64,000 nucleotides of DNA. Origin: Arthrobacter sp. zg-Y238 (GTDB taxonomy: Bacteria; Actinomycetota; Actinomycetes; Actinomycetales; Micrococcaceae). This document shows positions 50,411 through 59,900 of the stretch, in pieces (position 1 is the stretch's first letter; every line of letters starts with the position of its first letter). Both the position numbers and the translations under genes were made by a program. Location of the stretch: contig NZ_JANFLU010000008.1 in the NCBI RefSeq assembly GCF_024385525.1, forward strand, positions 124,001-188,000, given 5' to 3'. The notes beneath the pieces are model-generated. The model did not search any database. It was given only the letters and a program-made list of their open reading frames with translations, and was not told the origin of the DNA.

Positions 50411-51382
50411 TCACCCGGCCAGCCCGCGCCGGGCGGCCAGCCAGGCGTAGATCAGCCGTGCCGTATGCCTGCCGTGGCTGCGCAGGTGCGGACTTGATGC
50501 CACCTCGGGCTTGCAGCCCGAGTCGATCATGCAGTTGAGCAGCGACGCCAGCCACGCGTCAATATGGTCAGCCGGGACGTCCCGGGTAAGCGCCGACCGC
50601 CGGAGTTCGGCGTCGACGTCGAGCCCGTCACCACGCACGTAAGGAAGTACCCCGACCCAGTCCAGCCAGGGAGCGCCGGTCCCGAGGAAATTCCAATCGC
50701 AGAACAGTGCCCGCCCGGAGCTGACCAGGATATTGTCCGGGCGCAGGTCTCCGTGAAGGACTGCATCACCTGCCAGGGCCTCGGGACACAGTTCCAGCAG
50801 TCCGGAAAACGTCCGGGCCTATTCGGCACTCAGCGTCGGCAGGAACCACGGCGCCGGACCGCCCTCGGCTACCGGCTCGAAAGTGGAGGGTATCCGGGCC
50901 ACGTCTTCTGTAACGGGACGGCCGGCAGCATCCTGCGGGAAGTTCGCCAAGAGGCCGGCGGCGGTGTTGCAGGAGTCCTCGACGGCGAGCAGGTCGCCGC
51001 TGGTCCACGGCTGGCCTGGCATGCGTCCGTCCACCGCCTCATAAACGAGCAGCTGCCAGTCGGTGCCCTCCGCCGCCAGGCATTCGGCGGCAAGCAGCGC
51101 CGGCATGGGCATGCCCGCAGGCATCAAGGGCACCACCTGCGATTCGCGCACGCATGACGGGTAAGTGACAGTGTCCGACGCCGGTGCCGCCTTCACGAAG
51201 ACGCGCACCCCGGCGTCGTTCCCGAGAACCGCGGCGAAACCGGGCGTGAAGCCGCCGCCCGCCGGCTGCACCGATGTGATGCTGCCGCCCAGATATGTAC
51301 GGAGCCGCAACTGCAGGACTGCCGGCAACCCGGCCCAGGGACGCCTGGCGGCCGTGCGGCGGTAATCGGGGATGCTCTGCAT
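50411..51382 (-). pseudogene. Aminoglycoside phosphotransferase (APH)-family gene with in-frame TAG
   Basis: Reading from ATG 51382, a kinase-like fold runs to codon 188, which is TAG (50821-50819); the same frame then continues for 135 codons to a TGA-type end at 50411 and contains the catalytic loop AVLHGDLRPDNIL and the metal-binding CDWNFLG. So the N-lobe (VRVFVKAAPASDT with the likely ATP-binding Lys) and the catalytic half are separated by a single nonsense codon. Relatives include antibiotic and choline/homoserine kinases; substrate unknown. It is either a recent pseudogene, an amber readthrough case or a sequence error. A TAGGCT box seven bases before the ATG suggests the promoter is intact. 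Confidence 0.85.
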
Positions 51383-51389
51383 TCGGAAC

Positions 51390-51395
51390 AGCCTA
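51390..51395 (-). promoter_or_regulatory. Leaderless promoter box of the APH-family pseudogene
   Basis: TAGGCT on the minus strand, seven bases (GTTCCGA) before the ATG at 51382. Confidence 0.55.
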
Positions 51396-51456
51396 GGGCA
51401 GCACTTGTGCCCAAGCAGGCAAGGGCGCATCCAGCGAGCCGCCACAAACGGGTTGT

Positions 51457-51481
51457 GCACAATTGAATTGTGCCCTACGGT
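51457..51481 (+). promoter_or_regulatory. ohrR operator and leaderless promoter
   Basis: GCACAAT-TGA-ATTGTGC (51457-51473) is a perfect 7-bp inverted repeat of the MarR/OhrR operator kind, directly upstream of TACGGT (51476-51481), which lies six bases before the ATG at 51488. The placement suits autorepression. Confidence 0.75.
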
Positions 51482-51487
51482 GGGCTC

Positions 51488-51922
51488 ATGAACGAATCCC
51501 TACAGCGGCAGGTGTGCTTCTCGCTGTACTCCGCCTCCCGGGCGGCTACGGCCCTCTATCGTCCGATGCTCGAAGAGATGGGGCTGACCTACCCGCAGTA
51601 CCTGGTGATGTCGCTGCTCTGGGAGAAAGACGCCCAAAGCGTCCGGGACCTGGGCGAGGCACTGGACCTGGACTCCGGCACGCTTTCCCCGCTGCTCAAG
51701 CGGCTGGAGGCAGCGGACCTGGTGCAGCGGCGTCGTGCCGTCGAGGACGAGAGGCGCGTCCGTATCAACCTCACGGATGCCGGACGCGCACTTCAAAATG
51801 ACGCCAGGAACCTGCCGGACCGGCTCGCAGCCTCCGCCGGACTGGCACCGCAGGACCTGCAGAGCCTGCAGGACACACTCGCCAAGGTTACTGCCGCACT
51901 GCGGCAGGCCGCGGCGAAGTGA
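51488..51922 (+). CDS. ohrR: MarR-family regulator of the OhrR (organic peroxide) type
   Basis: A 144-residue repressor. The N-terminal QVCFSLYSASRA holds C10, equivalent to the reactive Cys of OhrR that senses organic hydroperoxides; LTYPQYLVMSLLWEKD, LDLDSGTLSPLLKRLEAADL and the wing RRRAVEDERRVRINLTDAG are typical. ATG at 51488 is supported by the promoter spacing. The usual partner ohr is not adjacent; the next gene is an NADP-dependent oxidoreductase, which may be a target. Confidence 0.85.
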   Translation: MNESLQRQVCFSLYSASRAATALYRPMLEEMGLTYPQYLVMSLLWEKDAQSVRDLGEALDLDSGTLSPLLKRLEAADLVQRRRAVEDERRVRINLTDAGRALQNDARNLPDRLAASAGLAPQDLQSLQDTLAKVTAALRQAAAK

Positions 51923-51923
51923 C

Positions 51924-51962
51924 GGCACCAATACCCGGCACCAATGCCCGGCACCAATACCT
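51924..51962 (+). repeat. Three 13-bp tandem repeats between ohrR and the oxidoreductase gene
   Basis: GGCACCAATACCC (51924-51936), GGCACCAATGCCC (51937-51949) and GGCACCAATACCT (51950-51962), beginning one base after the ohrR stop. Confidence 0.9.
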
Positions 51963-51992
51963 ACCATCAACCCCGACAGTAAGGTTCATTCC

Positions 51993-53006
51993 ATGAGCAG
52001 TTACCCCGAAACCGGCCGCGAAATCCAGCTTGCTTCCCGCCCCGAAGGGTGGCCGACGGAGCAGAACTTCCGGCTGGCGGAGGTACCGGTACCCGAACTG
52101 CAGGAGGGCCAGGTCCTGGTCCGCAACCTGCACATGTCCGTGGACCCGTATATGCGCGGCCGGATGAATGACGCGAAGTCCTATGTACCGCCGTTCCAGC
52201 TCGACGAAGCGCTGGAGGGCGGCGCCGTCGGTGAAGTCGTGGAGTCACGCTCACCGAAGCACAAGCCGGGGGACAAGGTGCTGCACGGCCTCGGCTGGCG
52301 CGACTACGCCGTCCTTGACGGGCGCCGTGCCCGTGTCATCGACACGGATGCCGCTCCGGCCAGCGCGTACCTCGGGGTGCTGGGCATGACCGGCCAGACC
52401 GCCTACGCCGGCCTGACCAAGGTGGCGGAGTTTAAGGAAGGCGACGTCGTCTTCGTCTCGGGTGCCGCGGGCGCCGTGGGTTCGCTGGTCGGCCAGATTG
52501 CCAAGGCCCTGGGTGCCAAGAAGGTCATCGGCAGTGCCGGTTCCGCCGAAAAGGTCCAGCGGCTGCTCGACCTGGGCTTCGACGAAGCGTTCAACTACCA
52601 CGACGGTCCCGTGAAGGATTCGCTGAAGAAGGCTGCCGGGGCCGACGGCATTGACGTCTACTTCGACAACGTGGGCGGCGAGCACCTGGAAGCGGCCCTG
52701 TCGGTGATGAACAAGTTCGGGCGGATCGCCATGTGCGGCGCCATTTCGCAGTACAACGATGCGCCCGTCGGCCCGCGGAACCTGGCCATTGCCATCGGCA
52801 AGGAAATCACGCTCCGGGGGTTCCTGGTGGGCAGCTACAACCAGTACGCAGAAGAGTTCGCCGCCCTGATGACCCGCTGGATGCAGGACGGCCTGGTCCG
52901 CTATGACGAGACGTTCATGGACGGACTCGAAAACTCCCCGCAGGCCTTCATTGACCTGATGAAGGGTGCCAACAAGGGCAAGATGATCGTGAACCTGGGC
53001 AAGTAG
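51993..53006 (+). CDS. NADP-dependent medium-chain oxidoreductase (curcumin/alkenal reductase type)
   Basis: A 337-residue zinc-independent member of the MDR superfamily, of the group including CurA and prostaglandin/alkenal reductases that reduce alpha,beta-unsaturated carbonyls. Signatures are MSVDPYMRGRMNDAKSY, LGVLGMTGQTAYAGL, the nucleotide-binding VFVSGAAGAVGSLVGQ and YFDNVGGEHLEAAL. A detoxification role downstream of a peroxide sensor would be sensible. ATG at 51993; spacing after the 13-bp repeats suggests co-transcription with ohrR. Confidence 0.88.
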   Translation: MSSYPETGREIQLASRPEGWPTEQNFRLAEVPVPELQEGQVLVRNLHMSVDPYMRGRMNDAKSYVPPFQLDEALEGGAVGEVVESRSPKHKPGDKVLHGLGWRDYAVLDGRRARVIDTDAAPASAYLGVLGMTGQTAYAGLTKVAEFKEGDVVFVSGAAGAVGSLVGQIAKALGAKKVIGSAGSAEKVQRLLDLGFDEAFNYHDGPVKDSLKKAAGADGIDVYFDNVGGEHLEAALSVMNKFGRIAMCGAISQYNDAPVGPRNLAIAIGKEITLRGFLVGSYNQYAEEFAALMTRWMQDGLVRYDETFMDGLENSPQAFIDLMKGANKGKMIVNLGK

Positions 53007-53009
53007 GGA

Positions 53010-54107
53010 TCAACGACGACGGCGGCGGCCGGGGAACAGGCGGACAGCCTCCCCGGCCGTTTCCATGAGCTGGGCGGCAGAGGCACCCCAGCTGTAGTCG
53101 GCGGCCCGCTGCACGCCGGCGTCGGACGCCTTCTGCCAGCGCCCCGGCTCGTCAAGGTGCCGTACGGCCCCGGCGAAGGCGGACGGATCATCCGGATCAA
53201 CCAGCACCGCCGCACCGCCGGAAACCTCGCGGAAAATCGGAATGTCACTGGCAATCACCGGTGTGCCCACGGCCATTGCCTCGATCACCGGCAGCCCGTA
53301 GCCCTCCGCTTTCGACAGCGTCACCAGGGCCGTGGTGCGGCGCAGGAGGGCGTCATACTCCTCATCGGTGACCCCGTTGTGGAACCTTACGCGCGCTCCG
53401 GCGGGAATCAGCGCCTCAAGCTCGCTTCGCCGCGCATCGGAGATCCGGCTCAGCAGGTGCAGCGTGAAATCGGGCAGGTATTCCATGCCGCGGACGATGG
53501 TCTCCACGTTCTTGTACGGCATGAAGGACCCCATATACAGCAGCGACGCCTCGGCCTTCGCATCCGGGTCCCGCGGCACGGCACCCGCCTGGGGTGCGTT
53601 GGCCACTATCCGGACGGGGCGTTTCGTCAACCGGTGGCGGGACATCAGCTCCCGCGTAGTCCCGCTGATGGTGGCAACGACGTCGGCCCTGTCCAGCAGC
53701 AGCCGCTGCGGCCAGTAGGCCAGATGGTACAGCCGCCACAGCCAGCGAACCGCCGGCGGAAGGAACGACGGCGGCGTCGGGTTCTGGTAATAGATCAGGT
53801 CATGCAGGGTCAGGATCAGCGGATACTTCCGGCCCCAGCTGCCCATGGTCTGCATCGGGCAGAAAACCGCATCGGCGCCGAGGCGGTTAATCCGGAAAGC
53901 CACGAACAGTTCCGCGGGGGAAAGCGGGCTGTTGACCTTCACCCACGGCAGGTCCGGCAGCAGGCCCAGCTGGCGTTCATCCGAAATCAGCATCACGACG
54001 TCGGCGTGCCGGCTCACCGCCTCGATCAGGCTGGCGCCGTAGCGGCTGATGCCGTCGTGGTGGTCGGTGCGGGTAAACCGTGCGTCTACGGCCAGGCGCA
54101 TCCTCAT
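53010..54107 (-). CDS. GT4-family glycosyltransferase
   Basis: A 365-residue GT-B fold enzyme transferring a sugar from an activated donor. The N-terminal half has DARFTRTDHHDGISRYGASL (acceptor side); the C-terminal half has LLYMGSFMPYKNVETIVRGM and the EX7E-type motif EGYGLPVIEAMAVGTPVIAS. Donor and acceptor are unknown. Its start overlaps the upstream hydrolase gene by four bases (ATGA), so they form an operon. Confidence 0.9.
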   Translation of the reverse strand: MRMRLAVDARFTRTDHHDGISRYGASLIEAVSRHADVVMLISDERQLGLLPDLPWVKVNSPLSPAELFVAFRINRLGADAVFCPMQTMGSWGRKYPLILTLHDLIYYQNPTPPSFLPPAVRWLWRLYHLAYWPQRLLLDRADVVATISGTTRELMSRHRLTKRPVRIVANAPQAGAVPRDPDAKAEASLLYMGSFMPYKNVETIVRGMEYLPDFTLHLLSRISDARRSELEALIPAGARVRFHNGVTDEEYDALLRRTTALVTLSKAEGYGLPVIEAMAVGTPVIASDIPIFREVSGGAAVLVDPDDPSAFAGAVRHLDEPGRWQKASDAGVQRAADYSWGASAAQLMETAGEAVRLFPGRRRRR

Positions 54108-55033
54108 ACATGCCTCCGCGACAGGAAATCCTCGATCTTGTCGGCTGCCTCAGCCGGCTTTTCATAGTGCACCAGGTGGCCGACACCGCGGAGCATCTGC
54201 AGTTCCGCGTCGGGGATCCGATCCGCAAGCAGGCGCTGTCCCCGAACCGATCCGATGTCGTCCTGTTCCGCCGCGATCAGCAGCACCGGCACGGAAAGCT
54301 GCGCGGCGACGTCGCGCACCGTGGCCGAAATGGATGCCCGGAAGGCATCCAGGACCACCCGGCGGTTCGCGAAGGCGCTGAAGTACGCATCGTGCTGGGC
54401 ATGGATCCAGCGGCGCAGGCCCGGGTCCTTCGTCTTTGCCATCAGCATGCTCATGCCCCGGACAATTACCGGGCTGCGGAGCAGTGCCATGCCGGATTTC
54501 TCCGGCAGTGCCGCCGCCAGCCGATAGTAGAGTTCAGCCGCCTTGCTGGTGATCCCCTTGGGACCTTCCAGTGCAGGCTCGCAGATCGGGTTGACGAGCA
54601 CCAGCTCACTGATCAGCTCCGGCGACTGGGCCGCCAGGTGCGCGGCAATGATGGAGCCGAAGGAGTGGCCGAGCAGGACGGTGTCCGCACCCAGACCCAG
54701 GTCCGCCAGTGCTTCGCGGACAAATGCGGTGTAGGCGGGGACATCGTGCGGGCCGGGAAGGGCGGCTCCGGCGCCGAAACCGGGAAGGTCAGGCACCAGG
54801 ACACGGTGGCGGGGGAGTGCTTCGACAACCCGCAGCAGTCCGTGGTGGTCGCCGCGGAAACCGTGGACCATGAAGATCGGCGGCAGGCCGGCGTCGTCCT
54901 CCGTTACCGGCGCGAAGTCCCGGCAGACCTGTTCGGTGCCGTACACGGAAAAGGACCGCACTGCGGCCTTGCGGGAGAAAGGCGCAGGGGCGCCCGACGG
55001 CGTCGCCGAACTCCGCGCTGCAGTACCGGACAT
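54104..55033 (-). CDS. Alpha/beta-fold hydrolase
   Basis: A 309-residue hydrolase with FMVHGFRGDHHGLLRVVEAL (oxyanion region), the nucleophile elbow LGHSFGS, the acid in LLIAAEQDDIGSV and the catalytic His in VGHLVHYEKP. A cap of about 100 residues separates the halves. Substrate unknown. It directly follows the aldo-keto reductase gene and overlaps the glycosyltransferase, giving a three-gene minus-strand run. Confidence 0.88.
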   Translation of the reverse strand: MSGTAARSSATPSGAPAPFSRKAAVRSFSVYGTEQVCRDFAPVTEDDAGLPPIFMVHGFRGDHHGLLRVVEALPRHRVLVPDLPGFGAGAALPGPHDVPAYTAFVREALADLGLGADTVLLGHSFGSIIAAHLAAQSPELISELVLVNPICEPALEGPKGITSKAAELYYRLAAALPEKSGMALLRSPVIVRGMSMLMAKTKDPGLRRWIHAQHDAYFSAFANRRVVLDAFRASISATVRDVAAQLSVPVLLIAAEQDDIGSVRGQRLLADRIPDAELQMLRGVGHLVHYEKPAEAADKIEDFLSRRHV

Positions 55034-55870
55034 TCAGTTCACCTCGTCGGGATTCGATCCGGACCGCTGGCCCCGGTCCAGTCCGTTCAACGCCGTCCGG
55101 TGATCGTCGGTCAGCTCGAAGGAGTACAGGTCCAGGTTTCCGGCAATCCGCTCGGGGCTGCTGGCCTTGGGGATAACGATGTTGCCGAGGTCCAGGTGCC
55201 AGCGGAGGATCACCTGCGCGGGGGTGCGGCCGAGTTCAGCGGCAATCCGCACAACTACCGGGTCCGCGAGGACTGCACCGCGGCCCAGCGGACTCCACGC
55301 AGCCGTTCGGATTCCGAGCCGCTGGTGCAGCTGCCGCAGTTCCTCCTGTGCCAGCCACGGGTGCAGTTCAATCTGGTTTACCGCCGGGACAATTCCGGTC
55401 GCGTCCAGCAGCTGATGCAGATGGCCGGGCTGGAAATTGGAGACGCCGATGGCACGGACCCGGCCTGCGGCGTAGAGCTCCTCCAACGCCCGGTACGTAT
55501 CGACGAACTGCCCCCGCTGCGGGCACGGCCAGTGGATGAGGTACAGATCCAAGTAGTCCAGGCCCAGCCGGGAGAGGGACGCGTCAAAGGCACGCAGAGT
55601 GGAGTCGTAGCCCTGGTCGGTGTTCCAGACCTTCGAGGTAACGAAAATGTCGCTGCGCTCGGCTTCGTTCGCGCGGACGAAGGTGTTCACGGCCTCTCCC
55701 ACCCCGGCTTCATTGCCGTACAGGGCCGCCGTATCGAGGTGCCGGTAGCCTGCCCCGAGCGCCTCAAGGCACAGCCGGGCGGCGTCGTCGGCCGGGATCT
55801 TGTAGGTGCCGAAGCCGACCTGATCCATCATGACGCCGTTATTGAGCGGAACTCGAGCTGCAGGCTGCAT
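55034..55870 (-). CDS. Aldo/keto reductase
   Basis: A 278-residue NADPH-dependent carbonyl reductase of the AKR5 (2,5-diketogluconate reductase-like) kind. The full catalytic tetrad is visible: D46 and Y51 (HLDTAALYGNEAGVG), K80 (VTSKVWN) and H113 (LIHWP), with GVSNFQPGHL and the NADP-site IPKASSPERIAGN. The ATG at 55870 has TAAAGT six bases upstream (55882-55877), a leaderless layout. Upstream gene of the three-gene run. Confidence 0.92.
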   Translation of the reverse strand: MQPAARVPLNNGVMMDQVGFGTYKIPADDAARLCLEALGAGYRHLDTAALYGNEAGVGEAVNTFVRANEAERSDIFVTSKVWNTDQGYDSTLRAFDASLSRLGLDYLDLYLIHWPCPQRGQFVDTYRALEELYAAGRVRAIGVSNFQPGHLHQLLDATGIVPAVNQIELHPWLAQEELRQLHQRLGIRTAAWSPLGRGAVLADPVVVRIAAELGRTPAQVILRWHLDLGNIVIPKASSPERIAGNLDLYSFELTDDHRTALNGLDRGQRSGSNPDEVN

Positions 55871-55876
55871 ATGACG

Positions 55877-55882
55877 ACTTTA
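55877..55882 (-). promoter_or_regulatory. Leaderless promoter box of the aldo/keto reductase gene
   Basis: TAAAGT, six bases, ATG on the minus strand. Confidence 0.6.
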
Positions 55883-55919
55883 CCGAGGTGCGGGCACGGT
55901 GCCGAATCGTGCCCTGACT

Positions 55920-56011
55920 ACCTGTTTCGCCGCGTGAAGATTGGCGTGGCGCCAAACAGGTCGGCTAAGGTAATGGCGCTTCTTGCAAAAGATTGGTTGC
56001 ATAGAAACCAA
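55920..56011 (+). promoter_or_regulatory. glpFK control region with three inverted repeats
   Basis: ACCTGTTT (55920-55927) pairs with AAACAGGT (55954-55961); inside lies TTGGCG-TGG-CGCCAA (55941-55955). A possible promoter is TTGGCG (55941-55946), 19-nt spacer, TAAGGT (55966-55971). Downstream of it TTGGTT-N7-AACCAA (55993-56011) could be an operator. No regulator gene is adjacent, so the binding proteins are unknown. Confidence 0.45.
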
Positions 56012-56064
56012 CAGTCCGCCCTCCCACTTGGGTCGCGGACAGATACGAATGATCGGAGGAGTCG

Positions 56065-56811
56065 ATGGTGACTCTCGGAGAAGTTTTCATCAGTGAGCTG
56101 GCCGGAACGGCCATCCTCATTATTCTGGGCTGCGGTGTCGTGGCCAACGTGGCGCTGGCAAAAACGAAGGGTGCCGGCGGCGGGTTCCTGATGGTCAACT
56201 GGGGGTGGGCCATCGGTGTTTTTGCCGGCGTGTATGCGGCCGCTATTTCCGGCGCACACATCAACCCCGCCGTCACGGTAGGTCTCTGGGCGGCAGGCAA
56301 TGAGGAATTCGCGCCGGGCGTCGAGGTCTCCTTCGGCGCGGCCATGGTTTACTTCGCCGGGCAGATGGCCGGTGCCATCATTGGTGCCTTTGTGGCGTGG
56401 CTCGCCTACAAGAAGCAGTTCGACGACGAGCCCGACGCAGCCAACATCCTGGGTGTCTTCTCCACCGGTCCGGCTATCCGGTCCTACGGCTGGAACGTTG
56501 TGACCGAGGTCGTAGGCACCTTCGTCCTCGTCTTCACCATCGTTGCCTTCGCAGGAACCCCCACGGAGCTCGGCCCGCTGGCCGTGGCCCTCGTGGTGCT
56601 CGGCATCGGCGCATCGCTCGGCGGCCCGACCGGCTACGCCATCAACCCGGCCCGTGACCTTGGACCCCGCATCGTGCACGCCCTGTTGCCCATCCCGGGC
56701 AAGGGCAGCAGCGACTGGGCCTACGCCTGGGTGCCCGTCGTCGGTCCGCTGATCGGCGGCGCACTCGGCGGCTGGATCGGCGCCCAGATCCCCCTCCCGC
56801 TTCCGGTATAA
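56065..56811 (+). CDS. glpF: Glycerol uptake facilitator (MIP/aquaporin family)
   Basis: Channel for glycerol across the membrane. The 248-residue protein has six membrane helices and both NPA boxes: [16 protein letters not shown] (67-69) and [13 protein letters not shown] (194-196), the Asp after the second box (D198) being typical of aquaglyceroporins. ATG at 56065 after GGAGGA. glpK follows 61 bases later, completing the uptake-and-phosphorylation pair. Confidence 0.95.
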   Translation: MVTLGEVFISELAGTAILIILGCGVVANVALAKTKGAGGGFLMVNWGWAIGVFAGVYAAAISGAHINPAVTVGLWAAGNEEFAPGVEVSFGAAMVYFAGQMAGAIIGAFVAWLAYKKQFDDEPDAANILGVFSTGPAIRSYGWNVVTEVVGTFVLVFTIVAFAGTPTELGPLAVALVVLGIGASLGGPTGYAINPARDLGPRIVHALLPIPGKGSSDWAYAWVPVVGPLIGGALGGWIGAQIPLPLPV

Positions 56812-56872
56812 GCGCAGCGGCAGTCCTCTTGGTCTGCCACCCCAAAGACCCCCACCGCAAGGAGCAGAAACA

Positions 56873-58396
56873 ATGCCTGACAATCCCAGGTACATCATCG
56901 CCATCGACCAAGGCACCACCAGCAGCCGGGCCATCGTCTTCGGCCACGACGGAAACATCATTTCCACCGGGCAGAAGGAACACGAGCAGATCTTCCCGCA
57001 CGCCGGCTGGGTGGAGCACGATCCGATGGAGATCTGGACGAACGTCCGCGAAGTTGTCGGCAGTGCCCTGTCCAAGGCCAACCTGACCCGGCACGACATT
57101 GCCGCCGTCGGTATCACCAACCAGCGTGAGACGGCAGTGGTCTGGGACCGCAACACGGGTGAGCCCGTCTACAACGCCATTGTCTGGCAGGACACCCGCA
57201 CGCAGCCCATCGTCAACGAGCTGGCGGAAAACGGCGGCCTGGACCGCTTCAAGGACACCGTCGGCCTGCCGCTGGCCACGTATTTTTCGGGCACGAAGAT
57301 CAAGTGGATCCTGGACAACGTAGAGGGGGCACGTGAACGGGCAGAGGCGGGGGACCTCATGTTCGGCAACACGGACTCCTGGATTGTCTGGAACCTCACC
57401 GGCGGGACCGACGGAGGCGTGCACATCACCGATGTGACCAATGCGTCCCGCACCCTGTTCATGAACCTTGAGACACTCACCTGGGATGAGGACATTCTCA
57501 AGGAATTCGGGATTCCGCGGTCGATGCTGCCGGAAATCAAGTCCTCCTCCGAGGTCTACGGCATGGTTGCAGGCTCGCAGCTGCTGCGCGAAACCCCGGT
57601 GGCCGGCATCCTCGGCGACCAGCAGGCCGCCACGTTCGGCCAGGCCGCGTTCGAGAAGGGCAATGCCAAGAACACCTACGGAACAGGCTGCTTCCTGATC
57701 TTCAACACCGGCGAGGAGATTGTCCGTTCCGAGAACGGCCTCATCACCACCGTTGCCTACCAGCTGGGTGACGCCAAGCCGGTCTACGCCCTCGAGGGTT
57801 CCATTGCCGTCACCGGTTCCCTGGTCCAGTGGCTCCGCGACAACCTGGGCATCATCAACAGCGCCCCGGAAATCGAAGAGCTTGCCCGCAAGGTGGAGGA
57901 CAACGGCGGCGTGTACATTGTGCCCGCGTTCTCCGGACTGTTCGCACCGTACTGGCGTGCGGATGCCCGCGGTGCGATGGTGGGCCTGACCCGCTACGTG
58001 AACAAGAACCACATTGCCCGGGCCGCACTGGAAGCCACCGCGTTCCAGACCCGGGAAGTGCTCGACGCCGTGAACGCCGACTCCGGTGTCCCGCTGTCCG
58101 AGCTGCGGGTGGACGGCGGCATGGTTGCCAACGATGCCCTGATGCAGTTCCAGGCAGACATCCTCGGTGTGGACGTGGTCCGGCCCAAGGTCATCGAGAC
58201 CACTGCCCTGGGTGCTGCCTACGCCGCAGGCCTGGCCGTCGGGTTCTGGAACGGCACCGACGAGCTCGAGCAGAACTGGGCCGAAGGCAAGCGCTGGACC
58301 CCGCAGATGGATGACGCTGAGCGTGAGCGCCAGATGCGTCTCTGGAAGAAGGCCGTCACCAAGACCTTCGACTGGGTTGACGACGACGTTCAGTAA
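56873..58396 (+). CDS. glpK: Glycerol kinase
   Basis: Phosphorylates glycerol to glycerol-3-phosphate, trapping it in the cell. The 507-residue FGGY-family kinase shows [55 protein letters not shown] and [19 protein letters not shown] precedes the ATG. A strong terminator follows. No glpD is in the window. Confidence 0.97.
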   Translation: MPDNPRYIIAIDQGTTSSRAIVFGHDGNIISTGQKEHEQIFPHAGWVEHDPMEIWTNVREVVGSALSKANLTRHDIAAVGITNQRETAVVWDRNTGEPVYNAIVWQDTRTQPIVNELAENGGLDRFKDTVGLPLATYFSGTKIKWILDNVEGARERAEAGDLMFGNTDSWIVWNLTGGTDGGVHITDVTNASRTLFMNLETLTWDEDILKEFGIPRSMLPEIKSSSEVYGMVAGSQLLRETPVAGILGDQQAATFGQAAFEKGNAKNTYGTGCFLIFNTGEEIVRSENGLITTVAYQLGDAKPVYALEGSIAVTGSLVQWLRDNLGIINSAPEIEELARKVEDNGGVYIVPAFSGLFAPYWRADARGAMVGLTRYVNKNHIARAALEATAFQTREVLDAVNADSGVPLSELRVDGGMVANDALMQFQADILGVDVVRPKVIETTALGAAYAAGLAVGFWNGTDELEQNWAEGKRWTPQMDDAERERQMRLWKKAVTKTFDWVDDDVQ

Positions 58397-58417
58397 GTCA
58401 ACCGCAGAGTAGTGAAT

Positions 58418-58453
58418 GGCCCCGGCAGCGAGACTGCCGGGGCCTTTCGTTTC
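58418..58453 (+). terminator. Terminator after glpK
   Basis: A perfect 11-bp stem GGCCCCGGCAG/CTGCCGGGGCC with a 5-nt loop, followed by TTTCGTTTCC. Confidence 0.9.
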
Positions 58454-58541
58454 CCCGCACGGGCGGGGCCGGTTTGACCCGCACATCCACCCTTCGGTAG
58501 CGTTCGGGCAGCATCGCTAGTGATGCAGGTCACAGAAGCAG

Positions 58542-59900
58542 GTGGAAGTGTCTCCCGCAGCAAACGCCATACGATCGGAACTGCCCGTCGCCGTCATCGG
58601 CTCCGGACCCAGCGGCCTTGCCGCCATGCGTGCCTTGTCGAAACGGGGACTGGACTTTGTGGGCTTTGAACAGCACACGGACGTCGGTGGACTCTGGAAC
58701 ATCGAGAATCCCGCCAGCACCGTTTATGAATCGGCGCACCTGATCTCCTCGAAATCCACCACCCAGTTCTCCGAGTTCCCCATGCCCCGGGACACTCCCG
58801 ACTATCCCGGGCACCGCCGACTGCACGCCTATTTCCGTTCCTATGCGGACCATTTCGGTCTGCGGCCTGCCATCCGGTTCGGTGTAAAGGTCACTGCAGC
58901 GGTGCCGGCCGACGACGGCGCCTGGACGGTTTCGTGGGATGGCCCCGACGGTCCCGGCAGCGGCCGTTTCGGTGCCGTCATCGTTGCGTCCGGCACCCTG
59001 CACACGCCGGCCGTGCCCGCCCTGCCCGGCCGGTTTGCCGGAGAGATCCGCCATTCCGCAGAGTACAAGGATGCCCGGGAGCTCGCGGGGAAGCGGGTGC
59101 TGATTGTCGGCGCCGGCAACAGCGGCTGCGACATTGCCGTGGACGCCGTCCACCACGCCGCCGCCGTCGACATCAGCGTCCGGCGCGGTTACTACTTCAT
59201 TCCCAAGTACGTCTTCGGCCGGCCCACCGACACCCTGAACCAGGGCAAGCCGCTGCCCCGGCCGCTGAAGCAGTTCTTCGACAAGCGGCTGCTGCGCATG
59301 TTCACCGGAGATCCGCACCGCTTCGGCTTCCCGAAGCCCGACTACCGCATCTACGAGTCCCACCCCGTGGTGAACTCCCTGATCCTGCACCATCTGGGAC
59401 ACGGGGATCTTCAGGTCAAGGGCGACATTGCCCGGCTGGACGGGCACACCGTGCACTTCCGGGACGGCAGCACGGGGGAGTATGACCTCCTCCTGCTCGC
59501 CACCGGCTACGCCCTGGACTATCCGTTCCTGGACCCGGCGCTGCTCGGCTGGGACGGCCCGTCGCCGTCGTTGTACCTGAACATCTTCAGCCGCCAGGCG
59601 GAGAACCTCTTCGTCATCGGCATGGTGGAAGCCTCCGGACTGGGCTGGGAAGGAAGGTTCCGGCAGGCCGAACTGGCAGCCGCCTACCTAGCAGCCCAAA
59701 AACACTCCCCGGAGGCGGCGGGGGAGTTCCGGCAGCTGCTGGCGGAGAAGTCCCCGGATGTCACCGGCGGCTACCGTTACCTGGGCCTGGACCGGATGAG
59801 CTACTACGTAAACAAGGACGCCTACCGGGCCGAACTCGAAGCGCACCTGGACCGGCTGGCCTCCGCCGGGTCCGCAGTGCGTGAAGAGGTGAACCGCTGA
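58542..59900 (+). CDS. Flavin-containing monooxygenase
   Basis: FAD- and NADPH-dependent oxygenase of the FMO/Baeyer-Villiger group. The 452-residue protein has the FAD motif VIGSGPSGLAAM (20-25), the FMO signature FAGEIRHSAEY (165-175; FxGxxxHxxxY), and the NADPH motif VLIVGAGNSGCDIAV (about 187-200), plus the LLLATGYALDYPF segment. Substrate unknown. GTG at 58542; GTG at 58548 is an alternative. A possible -10 is TAGTGA near 58518. Its stop codon overlaps the transporter start by one base. Confidence 0.92.
   Translation: MEVSPAANAIRSELPVAVIGSGPSGLAAMRALSKRGLDFVGFEQHTDVGGLWNIENPASTVYESAHLISSKSTTQFSEFPMPRDTPDYPGHRRLHAYFRSYADHFGLRPAIRFGVKVTAAVPADDGAWTVSWDGPDGPGSGRFGAVIVASGTLHTPAVPALPGRFAGEIRHSAEYKDARELAGKRVLIVGAGNSGCDIAVDAVHHAAAVDISVRRGYYFIPKYVFGRPTDTLNQGKPLPRPLKQFFDKRLLRMFTGDPHRFGFPKPDYRIYESHPVVNSLILHHLGHGDLQVKGDIARLDGHTVHFRDGSTGEYDLLLLATGYALDYPFLDPALLGWDGPSPSLYLNIFSRQAENLFVIGMVEASGLGWEGRFRQAELAAAYLAAQKHSPEAAGEFRQLLAEKSPDVTGGYRYLGLDRMSYYVNKDAYRAELEAHLDRLASAGSAVREEVNR

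Noticed and set aside
50044-50538. Plus-strand frame between the HNH gene and the phosphotransferase
   Set aside because: Overlaps the HNH promoter and the pseudogene, has no motif and no ribosome binding site.
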